64,000 nt of DNA from Sphingomonadales bacterium (GCA_016704425.1 JADJAC010000010.1:303501-367500), one strand, 5' to 3'. Positions 53,896 through 63,104 are shown, counted from the first letter of the stretch. Numbers and translations are program-made. The notes: generated by a model from the sequence alone, not told the origin.

Positions 53896-55076
53896 CCCAG
53901 CGCGGCCTGTTTCTCTTCGGCGAGGCGATCCAGCTCGGCGCGGGTCTTGCGCTCGCTCGAGGTCTTGAGCTGGCCGCAGGCAGCGTCGATATCACGCCCG
54001 CGCGGCGTTCGGACCGGCGCAGAAATGCCGCCTGCAAAGACGATTTCGGAAAAGCGGCGAATCCGGTCCGGATCGGAGCATTCATAGGCAGCGCCGGGCC
54101 AGGGATTGAAGGGAATGAGGTTGACCTTGGCGGGCAGCTTGTATTTCCGGATCAGGCGAACAAGCTCGCGCGCGTCCTCATCGCTGTCATTCTTGTCCTT
54201 GAGCATGACATATTCAAAGGTGATCCGCCGCGCGTTGTTTGCGCCCGGATAGTCGGCGCAGGCCTGGAGCAATTCTTCCAATCCGTATTTGCGGTTGATC
54301 GGCACAATCTCATCGCGCACCTCCTTGGTCACGGCGTGCAGCGAGACCGCGAGGTTTACGCCGATCTCCCGCCCTGCGCGTTCCATCATCGGGACAACAC
54401 CCGACGTCGAAAGCGTGATCCGGCGTTTCGACAGCGCAAGGCCATCGCCATCCATCACGATCTTCAGTGCATCGCGCACGGCTTCGAAATTATAGAGCGG
54501 TTCGCCCATGCCCATCATAACGATGTTGGTGAGCATGCGGCCATCCTCGCCACTTGGCCATTCCCCCAGCGAATCGCGGGCGAGCATGACTTGCCCGACA
54601 ATTTCGGCCGGCGTCAGGTTGCGCACGAGCCGCATCGTGCCCGTGTGGCAGAAGCGACAGTTGAGCGTGCAACCGACCTGGGAAGAGACACACAGCGTGC
54701 CGCGGTCCGCATCGGGGATGAAGACCATTTCGAAATCCTGGCCATCATCCGAACGCAGCAGCCACTTGCGCGTCCCGTCTGTCGAGACCTGGGCCTCGAC
54801 CACAGTCGGGCGCGAAATCGCAAAACGGTCCGCAAGCCAGCCATGTTGCGCCTTGGCAATGTCTGTCATCGCTGCAAAGTCGGAAACGCCGCGATTGTAG
54901 ATCCAGTGCCAGATCTGCTTGGCCCGAAGCTTCGCGCCCTTGGGATCGAGGCCCGCATGCTCAAGCTCTGCCCGGATCTGGTCCTTGGTCAGCCCGACCA
55001 GTTCGGCGCGCCCGTCCTCGCGGACGCTTGCCGCGCGCGGTACGGTGACAGGATCAATGTTGCCGGGAATTTGCAT
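53892..55076 (-). CDS. rlmN: RlmN, dual rRNA/tRNA adenine-C2 methyltransferase
   Basis: RlmN is a radical SAM enzyme that methylates A2503 of 23S rRNA and A37 of some tRNAs. The 394-residue product has the iron-sulfur cysteines as CTLNCRFC (CxxxCxxC) in a SQVGCTLN context, the GEPLYNF SAM region and the C-terminal methyl-carrying cysteine in DIDAACGQL. N-terminal helices precede the barrel (TKDQIRAELEHAGLDPKGAK). Members with a changed cysteine would be Cfr-like; none is seen here. Confidence 0.95.
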   Translation of the reverse strand: MQIPGNIDPVTVPRAASVREDGRAELVGLTKDQIRAELEHAGLDPKGAKLRAKQIWHWIYNRGVSDFAAMTDIAKAQHGWLADRFAISRPTVVEAQVSTDGTRKWLLRSDDGQDFEMVFIPDADRGTLCVSSQVGCTLNCRFCHTGTMRLVRNLTPAEIVGQVMLARDSLGEWPSGEDGRMLTNIVMMGMGEPLYNFEAVRDALKIVMDGDGLALSKRRITLSTSGVVPMMERAGREIGVNLAVSLHAVTKEVRDEIVPINRKYGLEELLQACADYPGANNARRITFEYVMLKDKNDSDEDARELVRLIRKYKLPAKVNLIPFNPWPGAAYECSDPDRIRRFSEIVFAGGISAPVRTPRGRDIDAACGQLKTSSERKTRAELDRLAEEKQAALG

Positions 55077-55121
55077 GGCCGCGCCTATAGTGCGGCGCAG
55101 CGCATTTTGCCACCGAAAGGA

Positions 55122-55601
55122 TCAACGCCCCCGCGCACAGCCGAGCGCCGCCGCGTCAATCGCCGTTGCAGCGCCCTTGAGCATATATGTGTCCACGAGG
55201 CGGCTCCCATTTCCGGAAATCGCCGAAATGCTCATGCGCTGGCCCGAGCGCATGGCAGCAACGATTGCTGCATCGGTCCGCGGATCTGGAGCCCAGGCGT
55301 CGGCGCTGCCTGCAACCATCGGAAAGCGCCGCCCGTCAATGCCGAGTGTAACGATTGTCCCGGCTGGCACTGCGCGGCTCAACCGGACATGGATCTGGCC
55401 GCGAATGCGCTGCAGCGGCCAATGCGCGACGGAAGCGAATGGGCGCCAGCTTGCGCTTCCCTTGCGAATCGGCTCTGCGATGGCGAAACAGCGACGCGGG
55501 GCGGCATCCCGAAAGGCGCCCCAGCCCTGATAGACGCCAAGCGCGTCGCGGGCCGCAGCCGGTCCGGCTAGCAAAGCCAGAGCCAGAGCCAGCCGCTTCA
55601 T
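55122..55601 (-). CDS. Secreted IalB-like protein
   Basis: The 159-residue protein has a signal peptide (MKRLALALALLAGPAAA) and the pattern WGAFRDAAPRRCFAIAEP seen in proteins annotated as invasion-associated locus B in sphingomonads. One Cys near the N-terminus and one near the C-terminus (ALGCARGR) may form a disulfide. In Bartonella the family affects invasion, but its role in free-living bacteria is unknown. It overlaps the histidine phosphatase gene by four bases. Confidence 0.65.
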   Translation of the reverse strand: MKRLALALALLAGPAAARDALGVYQGWGAFRDAAPRRCFAIAEPIRKGSASWRPFASVAHWPLQRIRGQIHVRLSRAVPAGTIVTLGIDGRRFPMVAGSADAWAPDPRTDAAIVAAMRSGQRMSISAISGNGSRLVDTYMLKGAATAIDAAALGCARGR

Positions 55602-56233
55602 GCCGGCTTTGCGCTCCCGCCAAGGTGCACAACCTCTTCCTGCCCATCCTCGATCATGACCATTGTGCCTTGCGGCAGGCTGGGTGCAATCGGAGCCTGC
55701 CAGTGCGAATCGACCGGCAGACCGAGCAGGATGCCGCGCAGCACGCGGGAGGACATGCCGTGCATGATGACCAGGCGGTCGCCCTCAAGATGGGCGGTAT
55801 CATCGATCCACCGCTGGAGCCGCAATGCAATGTCATCATACCATTCGCCGCCCGGTGGCCGGACGCTGAAAAGCGCGATGTGGGGATCCACAATGTCTCC
55901 CTGGTCGGCCATGATGTCGGCATAGGTCCGCCCGGCCCATTCCCCGACATCGATTTCCTGCAAGCGGGCATCGCGCGTCGCGCCGTGCCAATCCCCGCCA
56001 ATGTGTTCGGCGATAATCGCCAGCGTCTGCAATGCGCGCCCTGAGGGTGACGACCAGAGTGCAAGCGGGGGCTGTTGTCCCAGCCGGTTTGCAAGGGCCG
56101 CGCCCATGGCATCCGCTTGCGCAAATCCCGTGCGAGTCAGCGGCGTATCGAGCTGATCGCCCTGCATCCGTCGCGCAGCATTGAAGACGGTTTCGCCGTG
56201 GCGGGCGATGTAGGTGCGGCTGGTGTATGTCAT
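55598..56233 (-). CDS. Histidine phosphatase family protein
   Basis: A phosphoglycerate mutase-fold phosphatase of 211 residues starting at ATG 56233 (MTYTSRTYIARHGETVFNAA). The catalytic RHGE motif is at residues 10-14, with the second histidine in IMHGMSSRVLRG. It is in the cobalamin/alpha-ribazole or general PGM-like group by eye; no cobalamin genes are near, so the substrate is unassigned. It is divergent from dnaN and overlaps the IalB-like gene. Confidence 0.85.
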   Translation of the reverse strand: MTYTSRTYIARHGETVFNAARRMQGDQLDTPLTRTGFAQADAMGAALANRLGQQPPLALWSSPSGRALQTLAIIAEHIGGDWHGATRDARLQEIDVGEWAGRTYADIMADQGDIVDPHIALFSVRPPGGEWYDDIALRLQRWIDDTAHLEGDRLVIMHGMSSRVLRGILLGLPVDSHWQAPIAPSLPQGTMVMIEDGQEEVVHLGGSAKPA

Positions 56234-56383
56234 GGGCCCTCTTTCCCGCAAATTATCGCCAATGCAAGCGGGTGAAGGCCTTGCGGCGGCCCGCAATCTT
56301 GTCCATGAAAGGCACTGGCGAGCGGTATTCCAGTCGCTATAAGCGCTTCGCGCCACAACCAATGTCGACCGGGGAATTGATCA

Positions 56384-57496
56384 ATGAAGGCTACCATCGA
56401 ACGGGCTACGCTTTTGAAGAGCCTTGGCCATGTGCAGTCGGTGGTTGAACGCCGCAACACGATCCCGATCCTGTCGAATGTCCTGATCGAAGCGAACAGT
56501 GACGGGACGATCCGCCTGATGGCGACCGACCTTGACCTCCAGATCAATGAAAGTGTCGAGGCGCAGGTCGAAACCCCCGGCGCGACAACCGTATCCGCGC
56601 ACACATTGTTCGATATCGCGCGCAAGCTTCCCGAAGGCAGTCAGGTCAGCCTTGCCGCTGCCGATGGCAAGATGGCGGTCAATGCCGGGCGCGCGCGATT
56701 CAACCTGCAGACCCTGCCGCGGGATGACTTCCCCGTCATTGCCGAAGGCGAGCTGCCGACCCGATTCGAACTGCCCGCAGCAACGCTGAAGGAAATTATC
56801 GACAAGACGCGCTTTGCGATCTCGACCGAGGAAACCCGTTACTACCTGAACGGGATTTTCTGGCATGTGACCGACGATGCCCAGCCGGTGCTCAAGGCTG
56901 CCGCGACCGATGGCCACCGCCTCGCGCGCGTGACGATTGCCCGCCCTGACGGTGCGTCTGGCATGCCTGACATCATCATCCCCCGCAAATGCATTGGCGA
57001 ACTCCGGAAGCTGCTCGATGAAATCGACGGATCGGTTGAGGTTTCACTTTCGGCCAGCAAGATCCGCTTCGGGCTTGGAACCGCCGTACTGACGTCGAAG
57101 CTGATCGACGGCACGTTCCCGGATTACAGTCGCGTGATCCCGACCGGAAACGACAAGATTCTCCGCATCGATCCGAAAAGCTTCATGGAAGGTGTGGACC
57201 GCGTTTCGACCATTGCCTCTGAAAAGACCCGCGCAGTCAAGATGGCGCTCGAAACGGACAAGATCACGCTTTCGGTCACATCGCCCGAAAACGGGACAGC
57301 AGCCGAAGAAGTGTCTGGCGACTACAAATCCGACGGGTTCGAGATCGGCTTCAACGCGCGCTATCTGATGGACATCCTGGCGCAGGTCGAAGGCGATACC
57401 GTTGAAGTGCATCTCGCTGACGCCGCAGCGCCGACGCTGATCCGCGAAAATGACAAGGCCGGCGCGCTCTATGTCCTGATGCCGATGCGGGTCTGA
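56384..57496 (+). CDS. dnaN: DNA polymerase III beta sliding clamp
   Basis: The clamp tethers the polymerase to DNA. The 370-residue protein starts MKATIERATLLKSLGHVQSV and shows three tandem clamp domains with the ending LIRENDKAGALYVLMPMRV, the hydrophobic pocket that binds partner peptides. Upstream, TATAAG at 56338-56343 is a five-of-six -10 match, but its -35 is weak. In many bacteria dnaN follows dnaA; here it has a histidine phosphatase gene instead, as is common in alphaproteobacteria where dnaN is not at the origin. Confidence 0.97.
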   Translation: MKATIERATLLKSLGHVQSVVERRNTIPILSNVLIEANSDGTIRLMATDLDLQINESVEAQVETPGATTVSAHTLFDIARKLPEGSQVSLAAADGKMAVNAGRARFNLQTLPRDDFPVIAEGELPTRFELPAATLKEIIDKTRFAISTEETRYYLNGIFWHVTDDAQPVLKAAATDGHRLARVTIARPDGASGMPDIIIPRKCIGELRKLLDEIDGSVEVSLSASKIRFGLGTAVLTSKLIDGTFPDYSRVIPTGNDKILRIDPKSFMEGVDRVSTIASEKTRAVKMALETDKITLSVTSPENGTAAEEVSGDYKSDGFEIGFNARYLMDILAQVEGDTVEVHLADAAAPTLIRENDKAGALYVLMPMRV

Positions 57497-57690
57497 CCGG
57501 CCCGACGATTTCGCGATATCGTGCATCGCGTCGGCGCGCGGAAGGCTGCTCGTCGCAGCATCCCGAACCCGGATTGAGGTCGGACGGAGCCCGGATGCGT
57601 AACAACGATACGCCCTATTCTCCTTGCCAAGTCGCATCGCTCTGCTAGCCATGGGGCAGACGAGGGGCAAAACCTTCGGGGAGGATCGCA

Positions 57691-59244
57691 TTGAACGATA
57701 ACGCAACGCCGCAACCCAATCCGCGATATGCGTGGTATGTACTGACAATCCTGGTCATCGTGTATGTTCTGAATTTCGTCGACCGCCAGATCATCTCGAT
57801 CCTCGCCAATGACATAAAACGCGACCTTGATCTGACCGACGCCGATCTTGGGTTTCTCTATGGCACGGCATTCGGCGTCTTCTATTCGCTGTTCGGCATT
57901 CCCCTTGGGAAGCTGGCAGACGGCTGGAGCCGGACCCGACTGCTGACCCTCGGGCTGAGCCTCTGGTCCGTGATGACGGCAGTGTCTGGCCTTGCGAAGA
58001 ATGGAACGATGCTCGCCGGGGCGCGGGTTGGCGTGGGGATCGGCGAAGCCACGGCAAGCCCCTCAGCCTATTCGTTGCTGTCCGACTGGTTTCCAAAGGA
58101 AAAGCGCGCGACGGCCCTCGCCATATATTCCTCCGGCCTTTACCTCGGCGGCGGGCTCTCCCTGCTGATCGGGGGCCAGATCGTCGAGCGTTGGGATGCC
58201 GCATTTCCCGCGCGTTCTGGACCGATGGGACTGGCCGGCTGGCAGGCGGCCTTCATGACGGTTGGCATCCCCGGCTTGCTTCTCGCGCTTTGGGTTTCAA
58301 CTTTGCGCGAGCCGGTGCGCGGGCAGATCGATGGCATTGTCACGCCACCCGCTGAACACCCCTTCCGCGATTTTCTCAAGGAACTGATAACGGTGATTCC
58401 GCCCCTCACCCTGCTGAGTGCGGGCATGCGGGGCAATCGCGCGCTGGCTGTCAATTTGGCTGCAGCGCTGCTGATCGGAGGGGCGGCGGCGGTGCTGATC
58501 CGACTGACCGGATCGATCCCGCAGTGGGTGGCGGTCGGGATCGGGGCCTATGCCGTATTTTCCTGGGCCAGCGCATTGAAGGAACGCGATCCGCCGGCTT
58601 TCCGCTTGATCTGGGGAACGCCAGCGTTCCTTTACACAACGCTTGGCTATGGCTTGATCGCCTTCCAGAGTTATGCGGTGAGCTTCTGGGCCGCCCCTTA
58701 TGTCGAACGCGTATTGGGAGCGTCAAAAAGCGAAGCCGGTTTCTGGGTCGGGGGGCCGGGAGCATTGGCCGGTTTTCTGGGTGTCATTGCGGGCGGCAGA
58801 ATTGCCGATCATCTTCGCAAAACGAATCCTGCGGGCCGGATACTGGTCGTCCTTCTGGCGCCGCTGGTGTCGATCGTGCCTTTCGTGATCGCCTTTACGA
58901 CAGACAGTGCCACGATCTTCTATGCCGCCCATTTCTGTGCAGCGATTTTCACCAGCGCCGCGCTGGGCGGAACGGCGGCCACGACGCAGGACCTCGTCTT
59001 GCCCAGAATGCGCGGCGTAGCAACTGCAACCTTCTTTCTGGCGACGACGCTCGTCGGGCTTTCATTGGGGCCTTACATGGCGGGCCAGGTATCTTCGGTT
59101 ACCGGAAACCTCGCAACCGGCATCCTCTCCGTGATGGCCGTTGCGCCGATTTCCGCCATCTTGCTCATTCTGGCGTATCGGTCGCTTCCGGTCGCCGAGG
59201 CGAGCCTCGTCGCGCGGGCGCGGGACGCTGGCGAGCCGATCTGA
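57691..59244 (+). CDS. Spinster-type MFS transporter
   Basis: The 517-residue transporter starts with TTG 57691 behind GGGGAGG. It has about 12 segments with the loop between segments 2 and 3 reading GIPLGKLADGWSRTRL and the N-terminal RYAWYVLTILVIVYVLNFVD typical of the spinster group, plus an enlarged region in the middle with extra hydrophobic stretches. In other bacteria, members export lipids or metabolites, but nothing here fixes the substrate. The 194-base upstream gap holds no gene or clear promoter. Confidence 0.8.
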   Translation: MNDNATPQPNPRYAWYVLTILVIVYVLNFVDRQIISILANDIKRDLDLTDADLGFLYGTAFGVFYSLFGIPLGKLADGWSRTRLLTLGLSLWSVMTAVSGLAKNGTMLAGARVGVGIGEATASPSAYSLLSDWFPKEKRATALAIYSSGLYLGGGLSLLIGGQIVERWDAAFPARSGPMGLAGWQAAFMTVGIPGLLLALWVSTLREPVRGQIDGIVTPPAEHPFRDFLKELITVIPPLTLLSAGMRGNRALAVNLAAALLIGGAAAVLIRLTGSIPQWVAVGIGAYAVFSWASALKERDPPAFRLIWGTPAFLYTTLGYGLIAFQSYAVSFWAAPYVERVLGASKSEAGFWVGGPGALAGFLGVIAGGRIADHLRKTNPAGRILVVLLAPLVSIVPFVIAFTTDSATIFYAAHFCAAIFTSAALGGTAATTQDLVLPRMRGVATATFFLATTLVGLSLGPYMAGQVSSVTGNLATGILSVMAVAPISAILLILAYRSLPVAEASLVARARDAGEPI

Positions 59245-59253
59245 CCAAGGCCG

Positions 59254-60564
59254 TCAGCTATTGGGGCGACCGATCGAGTGATAGTCGAACCCGGCCTGGC
59301 GCGCGACGTCAGGTTTGTAGATGTTGCGCAGATCAACAATGCACCGGGTTTGCATGATCTCTCCCAGCCGCCGCAGGTCGAGAGCGCGGAACGCATCCCA
59401 TTCCGTCACGATGACCACCACATCCGCACCGGCAGCGGCCCCATAGGGGTCGGTTGCATAAGCGATGTCGGGCATCATCGCGCGCGCGATATCCATGCCC
59501 TCCGGATCAAAAGCCGTCACGATTGCGCCGCCGTCAAGCAGCGCCTGGACAATGGCCAGTGACGGGGCGTCGCGCATGTCATCGGTGTTGGGCTTGAAGG
59601 TCAACCCCAGGACCCCGACCTTGCGACCCCGCACATCGCCGCCCGCAGCTGCAATCACCTTGCGGCCCATAGCCCGCTTGCGGCTGTCGTTGACGGACAC
59701 GACGGCCTCCACGATACGGACGGGCGCATCGAAATCTTCTGCGGTCTTGAGTAACGCCAGCGTGTCCTTGGGAAAGCAGGAACCGCCATAGCCCGGCCCG
59801 GCGTGCAGGAATTTCGATCCAATGCGATTATCGAGCCCGATCCCGCGCGAGACGTCCTGAACGTCAGCACCAACAGCTTCACACAGATCCGCGATCTCGT
59901 TGATGAAAGTGATCTTGGTGGCGAGAAACGCATTGGCGGCATATTTCGTCAGTTCGGCCGTCCGGCGCCCGGTGAACAGGATCGGCGCTTCGTTCAGGAA
60001 CAGAGGCCGGTAAATTTCGCGCATCACATCACGGGCTCGTTCGTCTTCCGTGCCAATGACGATACGGTCCGGCCGCTTGAAATCGCTGATGGCAGCGCCT
60101 TCGCGCAGGAATTCCGGATTTGAGACGACCGCCCATTCGACCTTTGGGGCGACTTCGCGCAGGATGCGTTCGACTTCGTCTCCCGTACCGACCGGAACCG
60201 TGGATTTGGTAACGACAACGGTCGGCTTTGTGACGGCCGCCGCAATGTCCCGCGTCGCCTGATAGACATAGGAAAGATCGGCGTGACCGTCTCCGCGCCG
60301 CGATGGCGTTCCAACTGCAATGAACACTGCGTCTGCATCGGCAACCGACGCCGCGAGATCGGTGGAAAAGGAAAGACGATTGGCTTCTGCATTGGTGCGA
60401 ACCAGCGCTTCAAGGCCCGGCTCATAAATGGGCATCACGCCGCTGCGCAGGGCATCAACCTTGCGTGCATCGAGATCGACGCAAACGACGTTGTGGCCAA
60501 AATCGGCAAAGCAGGCACCGGATACAAGGCCAACATAGCCTGCACCAATCATCGTAATGTTCAT
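59254..60564 (-). CDS. ugd: UDP-glucose 6-dehydrogenase
   Basis: The enzyme oxidises UDP-glucose to UDP-glucuronate, a precursor of acidic polysaccharides and glycosphingolipids, which sphingomonads use in place of LPS. Starting at ATG 60564 (MNITMIGAGYVGLVSGACFA) it is 436 residues. The NAD-binding GAGYVGL, the catalytic cysteine in GGSCFPKDTLAL and the C-terminal UDP-binding domain (GLTFKPNTDDMRDAPS) are clear. It is convergent with the spinster-type gene. Confidence 0.96.
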   Translation of the reverse strand: MNITMIGAGYVGLVSGACFADFGHNVVCVDLDARKVDALRSGVMPIYEPGLEALVRTNAEANRLSFSTDLAASVADADAVFIAVGTPSRRGDGHADLSYVYQATRDIAAAVTKPTVVVTKSTVPVGTGDEVERILREVAPKVEWAVVSNPEFLREGAAISDFKRPDRIVIGTEDERARDVMREIYRPLFLNEAPILFTGRRTAELTKYAANAFLATKITFINEIADLCEAVGADVQDVSRGIGLDNRIGSKFLHAGPGYGGSCFPKDTLALLKTAEDFDAPVRIVEAVVSVNDSRKRAMGRKVIAAAGGDVRGRKVGVLGLTFKPNTDDMRDAPSLAIVQALLDGGAIVTAFDPEGMDIARAMMPDIAYATDPYGAAAGADVVVIVTEWDAFRALDLRRLGEIMQTRCIVDLRNIYKPDVARQAGFDYHSIGRPNS

Positions 60565-60630
60565 CGGCAACCCTTATCCAAATCGCGTTCAGCCCAATAA
60601 CCGTCAATCATTAACGCGCCAATACCAACG

Positions 60631-60656
60631 AAAAGGGCCGATCTTTCGACCGGCCC
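60631..60656 (-). terminator. Intrinsic terminator of the OmpA gene
   Basis: Minus-strand GGGCCGGTC pairs with GATCGGCCC (one G-U pair) across a GAAA tetraloop and is followed by TTTT. It lies 32 bases past the OmpA stop at 60688. Confidence 0.88.
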
Positions 60657-60687
60657 CCTCGTTTCAATCCTTGTGGGATCGAATGGC

Positions 60688-61806
60688 TTACATGCCCGAA
60701 CCCGGACCGTAGGTGATTTCCACACGACGGTTCTGGAGTTCGCGCACGCCATCGGCGGTTTCAACGCGCGGGGCGCTTTCACCGAAGGCCTGAGTGCTGA
60801 TGACGCCGCCCGGGATGCCCTTACCTTCAAGGTAAGCGCGAACCGATGCGTTACGACGTTCGGACAAGCCGACGTTGTACTTCGGTGTGCCCGACTTGTC
60901 GGCGTGGCCGGCAAGCATGACTTGGGCCTGACCGCAATCGGCATAGGCACCAACCGCGCTGTCCAGAATCCCGGCTGCTTCAACCGTGACGTCCGACTTA
61001 TCCCACTCGAAGAACACGATGTACGGTCCAGGCGAGCAGACTGCCGGCGGCGGCGGTGGCGGAGGAGGCGGTGGCGGCGGTGGCGGAGGAGGCGGTGGCG
61101 GCGGTGGCGGAGGTGCCGGCGGCTCGCCAAAATTGTAGATCAGGCTGCCCAGCAAGCTGTGCGACCGATAACGACCGTCGGCAGAACGGCCCGCCAGATC
61201 GACAACGCGATAGCTGTCGGCATTGAAGAAGCGGTACTTCAGGCCAATGTCCCAATGATCCGACAATGGAAGCCGAACGCCTGCGATTGCCTGCCAGGCA
61301 AAGCCGGTGTCCGAATCGTCAATGGAGTCCGCAGCCGCACCGACCGCGTAGCTTCCCTTGACGCGGGCGACACCGCCACCCACTCCAACGAAACCATTGA
61401 GGCCATCATCGTCACCGAAATCGAGCATGCCGTTCAGCATGAAGCTCAGCACCGAAGTGTCGCCATTGATGTTGCCGAACGTGCCGGCAGGGGCGTTCGT
61501 CACGCCCGAGCTGCCCGGGATCGGGAAGGTCACAGCAGAGGCTATCGAATTTGCACCTGCCTTCTTGTAGCCAACTTCCGACTCAAGGCGGAACCCGCCA
61601 AAGTCATAACCGATGATGCCGTCGATATCGTAACCCGTGTCGCTATCAACGATAATCGCATTGGATGTGGCGCCAACGTCGAACGAAATATCTTCGACGA
61701 TCGAGGGCCCGCCCTCAAGACCGATATACCATGCATCATTACGCGCAAGCGCAGGTGAGGCAATGGCGGTTGAGGTGAGCGCCATAGCAATGGCCAGCTT
61801 CCGCAT
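60688..61806 (-). CDS. OmpA-family outer-membrane protein with polyproline linker
   Basis: The 372-residue protein has a signal peptide (MRKLAIAMALTSTAIASPAL), an eight-stranded beta-barrel domain of about 200 residues (DAWYIGLEGGPSIVEDISFD to SLLGSLIYNFGE), an unusually long polyproline linker of more than 20 residues, and a C-terminal OmpA domain that binds peptidoglycan (YNVGLSERRNASVRAYLEG). It tethers the outer membrane to the wall. The proline codons form a tandem repeat (see 61056-61115). A terminator follows at 60631-60656; a TATAAC -10-like site is at 61882-61887. Confidence 0.92.
   Translation of the reverse strand: MRKLAIAMALTSTAIASPALARNDAWYIGLEGGPSIVEDISFDVGATSNAIIVDSDTGYDIDGIIGYDFGGFRLESEVGYKKAGANSIASAVTFPIPGSSGVTNAPAGTFGNINGDTSVLSFMLNGMLDFGDDDGLNGFVGVGGGVARVKGSYAVGAAADSIDDSDTGFAWQAIAGVRLPLSDHWDIGLKYRFFNADSYRVVDLAGRSADGRYRSHSLLGSLIYNFGEPPAPPPPPPPPPPPPPPPPPPPPPPPAVCSPGPYIVFFEWDKSDVTVEAAGILDSAVGAYADCGQAQVMLAGHADKSGTPKYNVGLSERRNASVRAYLEGKGIPGGVISTQAFGESAPRVETADGVRELQNRRVEITYGPGSGM
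61056..61115 (-). repeat. 24-base tandem repeat encoding the proline linker
   Basis: A 24-base unit (eight Pro codons) at 61056-61079 is repeated exactly at 61080-61103 and begins a third, diverging copy to about 61115. It lies inside the OmpA gene. Multiples of three bases mean that gain or loss of a unit would change linker length without frameshift. Confidence 0.8.
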
Positions 61807-61956
61807 AGTAATCCCCTTTCATAAATGTCACTCGGGACAGCCTCGATTCACTAGCCAATGGGAAAGATTGGTGCAAGCTCTGTTATACGCGAAACTGTTG
61901 CCGAAATGCCGCAGTTGTGCAGTGGGTCACAGGAAAGAAGCGAGTGAACAAGTCAT

Positions 61957-62457
61957 TCAGGCCTCGATCAGGCCATGCGTCCTAAACACGTGCAATATTG
62001 CGCCCACGGCGACTCGAACTTCCGCATCGGCTGCATTCCCGCCTGTCACATCGGGAATTGCGGGCTGGCGTGAACCCACGACCTGCACGCCGCCTATCCG
62101 CAGAGCTTCCGCATCGAGCCGACCGAGAACCCATTGGCTGGCTGTTCGCACAGCTTCCAGGCCATCTGCCAGGCTCCAGACGCGCATGCCGGGCTGCGAT
62201 GGCGTGAAGCGCCAGCCGTTTTCTGTCCAGCAGGCGATGGCGTTGTCGCGCCCGGCCCAGGCACCCGCGGCCCCTGTGCCAACGATCCAGCATTGGCCGG
62301 GCTGTGGAGGGGGCGGAATCGCCGCCGGAGCGACGGCCTGAACGATCGCCTGGACGAGTATATCCGCCAGCGTGAGCGCCTCATTGTGCGTGATTTCCTT
62401 TTGCGCCTGGCCGCAGGCAAGGAGGGGAAACCCCAATCGCGGTGTCACTTCAGTCAT
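61957..62457 (-). CDS. DUF2793 protein of gene-transfer-agent type
   Basis: The 166-residue protein starts MTEVTPRLGFPLLACGQAQK, the N-terminus of DUF2793 proteins that often follow the tail-fibre or host-specificity gene of gene transfer agents (GTA) and related prophages in alphaproteobacteria. No membrane segment is present. It is 12 bases downstream of a fragment of such a tail protein. Its role is unknown, and without the rest of the cluster it is probably a remnant. Confidence 0.75.
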   Translation of the reverse strand: MTEVTPRLGFPLLACGQAQKEITHNEALTLADILVQAIVQAVAPAAIPPPPQPGQCWIVGTGAAGAWAGRDNAIACWTENGWRFTPSQPGMRVWSLADGLEAVRTASQWVLGRLDAEALRIGGVQVVGSRQPAIPDVTGGNAADAEVRVAVGAILHVFRTHGLIEA

Positions 62458-62469
62458 GGCTTGGATCCT

Positions 62470-62799
62470 TCAGGTCAGAAAAAGCGTGATCGTTGCAGGG
62501 CGCGAAAGGCCGAAGCTGCCCATCTGGCATATCTCGACGACCATTGCCGTTGCGCCGCTCGCGCGATCGGCCGCACGATCGGAAGCGGAATAGGTAAAGC
62601 GCGTTTCCGGGTGCTCGAAGACGCGCCGTTGCAGACCGTCCGGCATCATCGCGATACGGTAACGCTCAGTCTCCTCCGCCAGCGGTGCATCAACACCGTC
62701 GAGCCATCGCCAGCCTGCACGGCTGCGGCGCACCCAGCGTATCTCGGTATCGCCATTGTCCAGCAGGTCTGCCCTCAGATGCACCGGGGCAAGCGGCAA
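62470..62799 (-). pseudogene. C-terminal fragment of a GTA host-specificity (gp15-type) tail protein
   Basis: About 109 residues match, by pattern, the extreme C-terminus of the GTA gp15/phage tail protein family: LAPVHLRADLLDNGDTEIRW, then RAGWRWLDGVDAPLAEETER and TRFTYSASDRAADRA. The family protein is more than a thousand residues long, but here the frame closes two codons upstream, at 62803-62805. No start codon suited to a full protein is present; the only candidate is TTG 62799. The rest of the gene has been lost, replaced by the unrelated genes upstream. Intact GTA genes are not in the window. Confidence 0.75.
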
Positions 62800-63104
62800 A
62801 CTTCAACATCATACCACCGGGTCAATCCGCCTGCCGCCTCCACAAACAGCAGGATATGGCGTTCCCCCGCGAAACTCCGCGTATCAACGATATATCGGAC
62901 ACGGTACTGACGAGCCTTGGGGTCTTGGAACCGGAACCGGCTGTGTGAAAGACAATAAAGGCTTGCCGTCACATCCGAAACATCTTGTGTTGATGATGCG
63001 GCGGCAGGCGTCGATGCAGCGACGGCGGCACTCGTCATGAGCGCGATCGATACCAGATGACGAGTGAGAATGGCCGTTACCTCAGCTTGGGCCCGGTTGG
63101 GCAT
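62775..63104 (-). CDS. Small secreted protein of unknown function
   Basis: A 109-residue product with a predicted signal peptide (LTRHLVSIALMTSAAVAAST region) and a short mature part with two cysteines near the end (YDVEVCRLPRCI) and one in ASLYCLSHS. I know of no family. Its last 25 bases overlap the GTA fragment in another frame, and it starts 20 bases after the immunity-gene stop, so it may belong to the toxin-immunity unit. The ribosome site is poor and the start uncertain. Confidence 0.5.
   Translation of the reverse strand: MPNRAQAEVTAILTRHLVSIALMTSAAVAASTPAAASSTQDVSDVTASLYCLSHSRFRFQDPKARQYRVRYIVDTRSFAGERHILLFVEAAGGLTRWYDVEVCRLPRCI

Noticed and set aside
61056..61115. Repeat seen as a possible CRISPR array
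   Set aside because: The units are head-to-tail without spacers, inside a coding sequence, and encode only proline.
60673..61758. A 361-codon plus-strand frame over the OmpA gene
   Set aside because: Its sequence is dominated by Arg/Trp runs generated by the antisense of the proline repeat. The minus strand has a signal peptide, barrel and OmpA domain.
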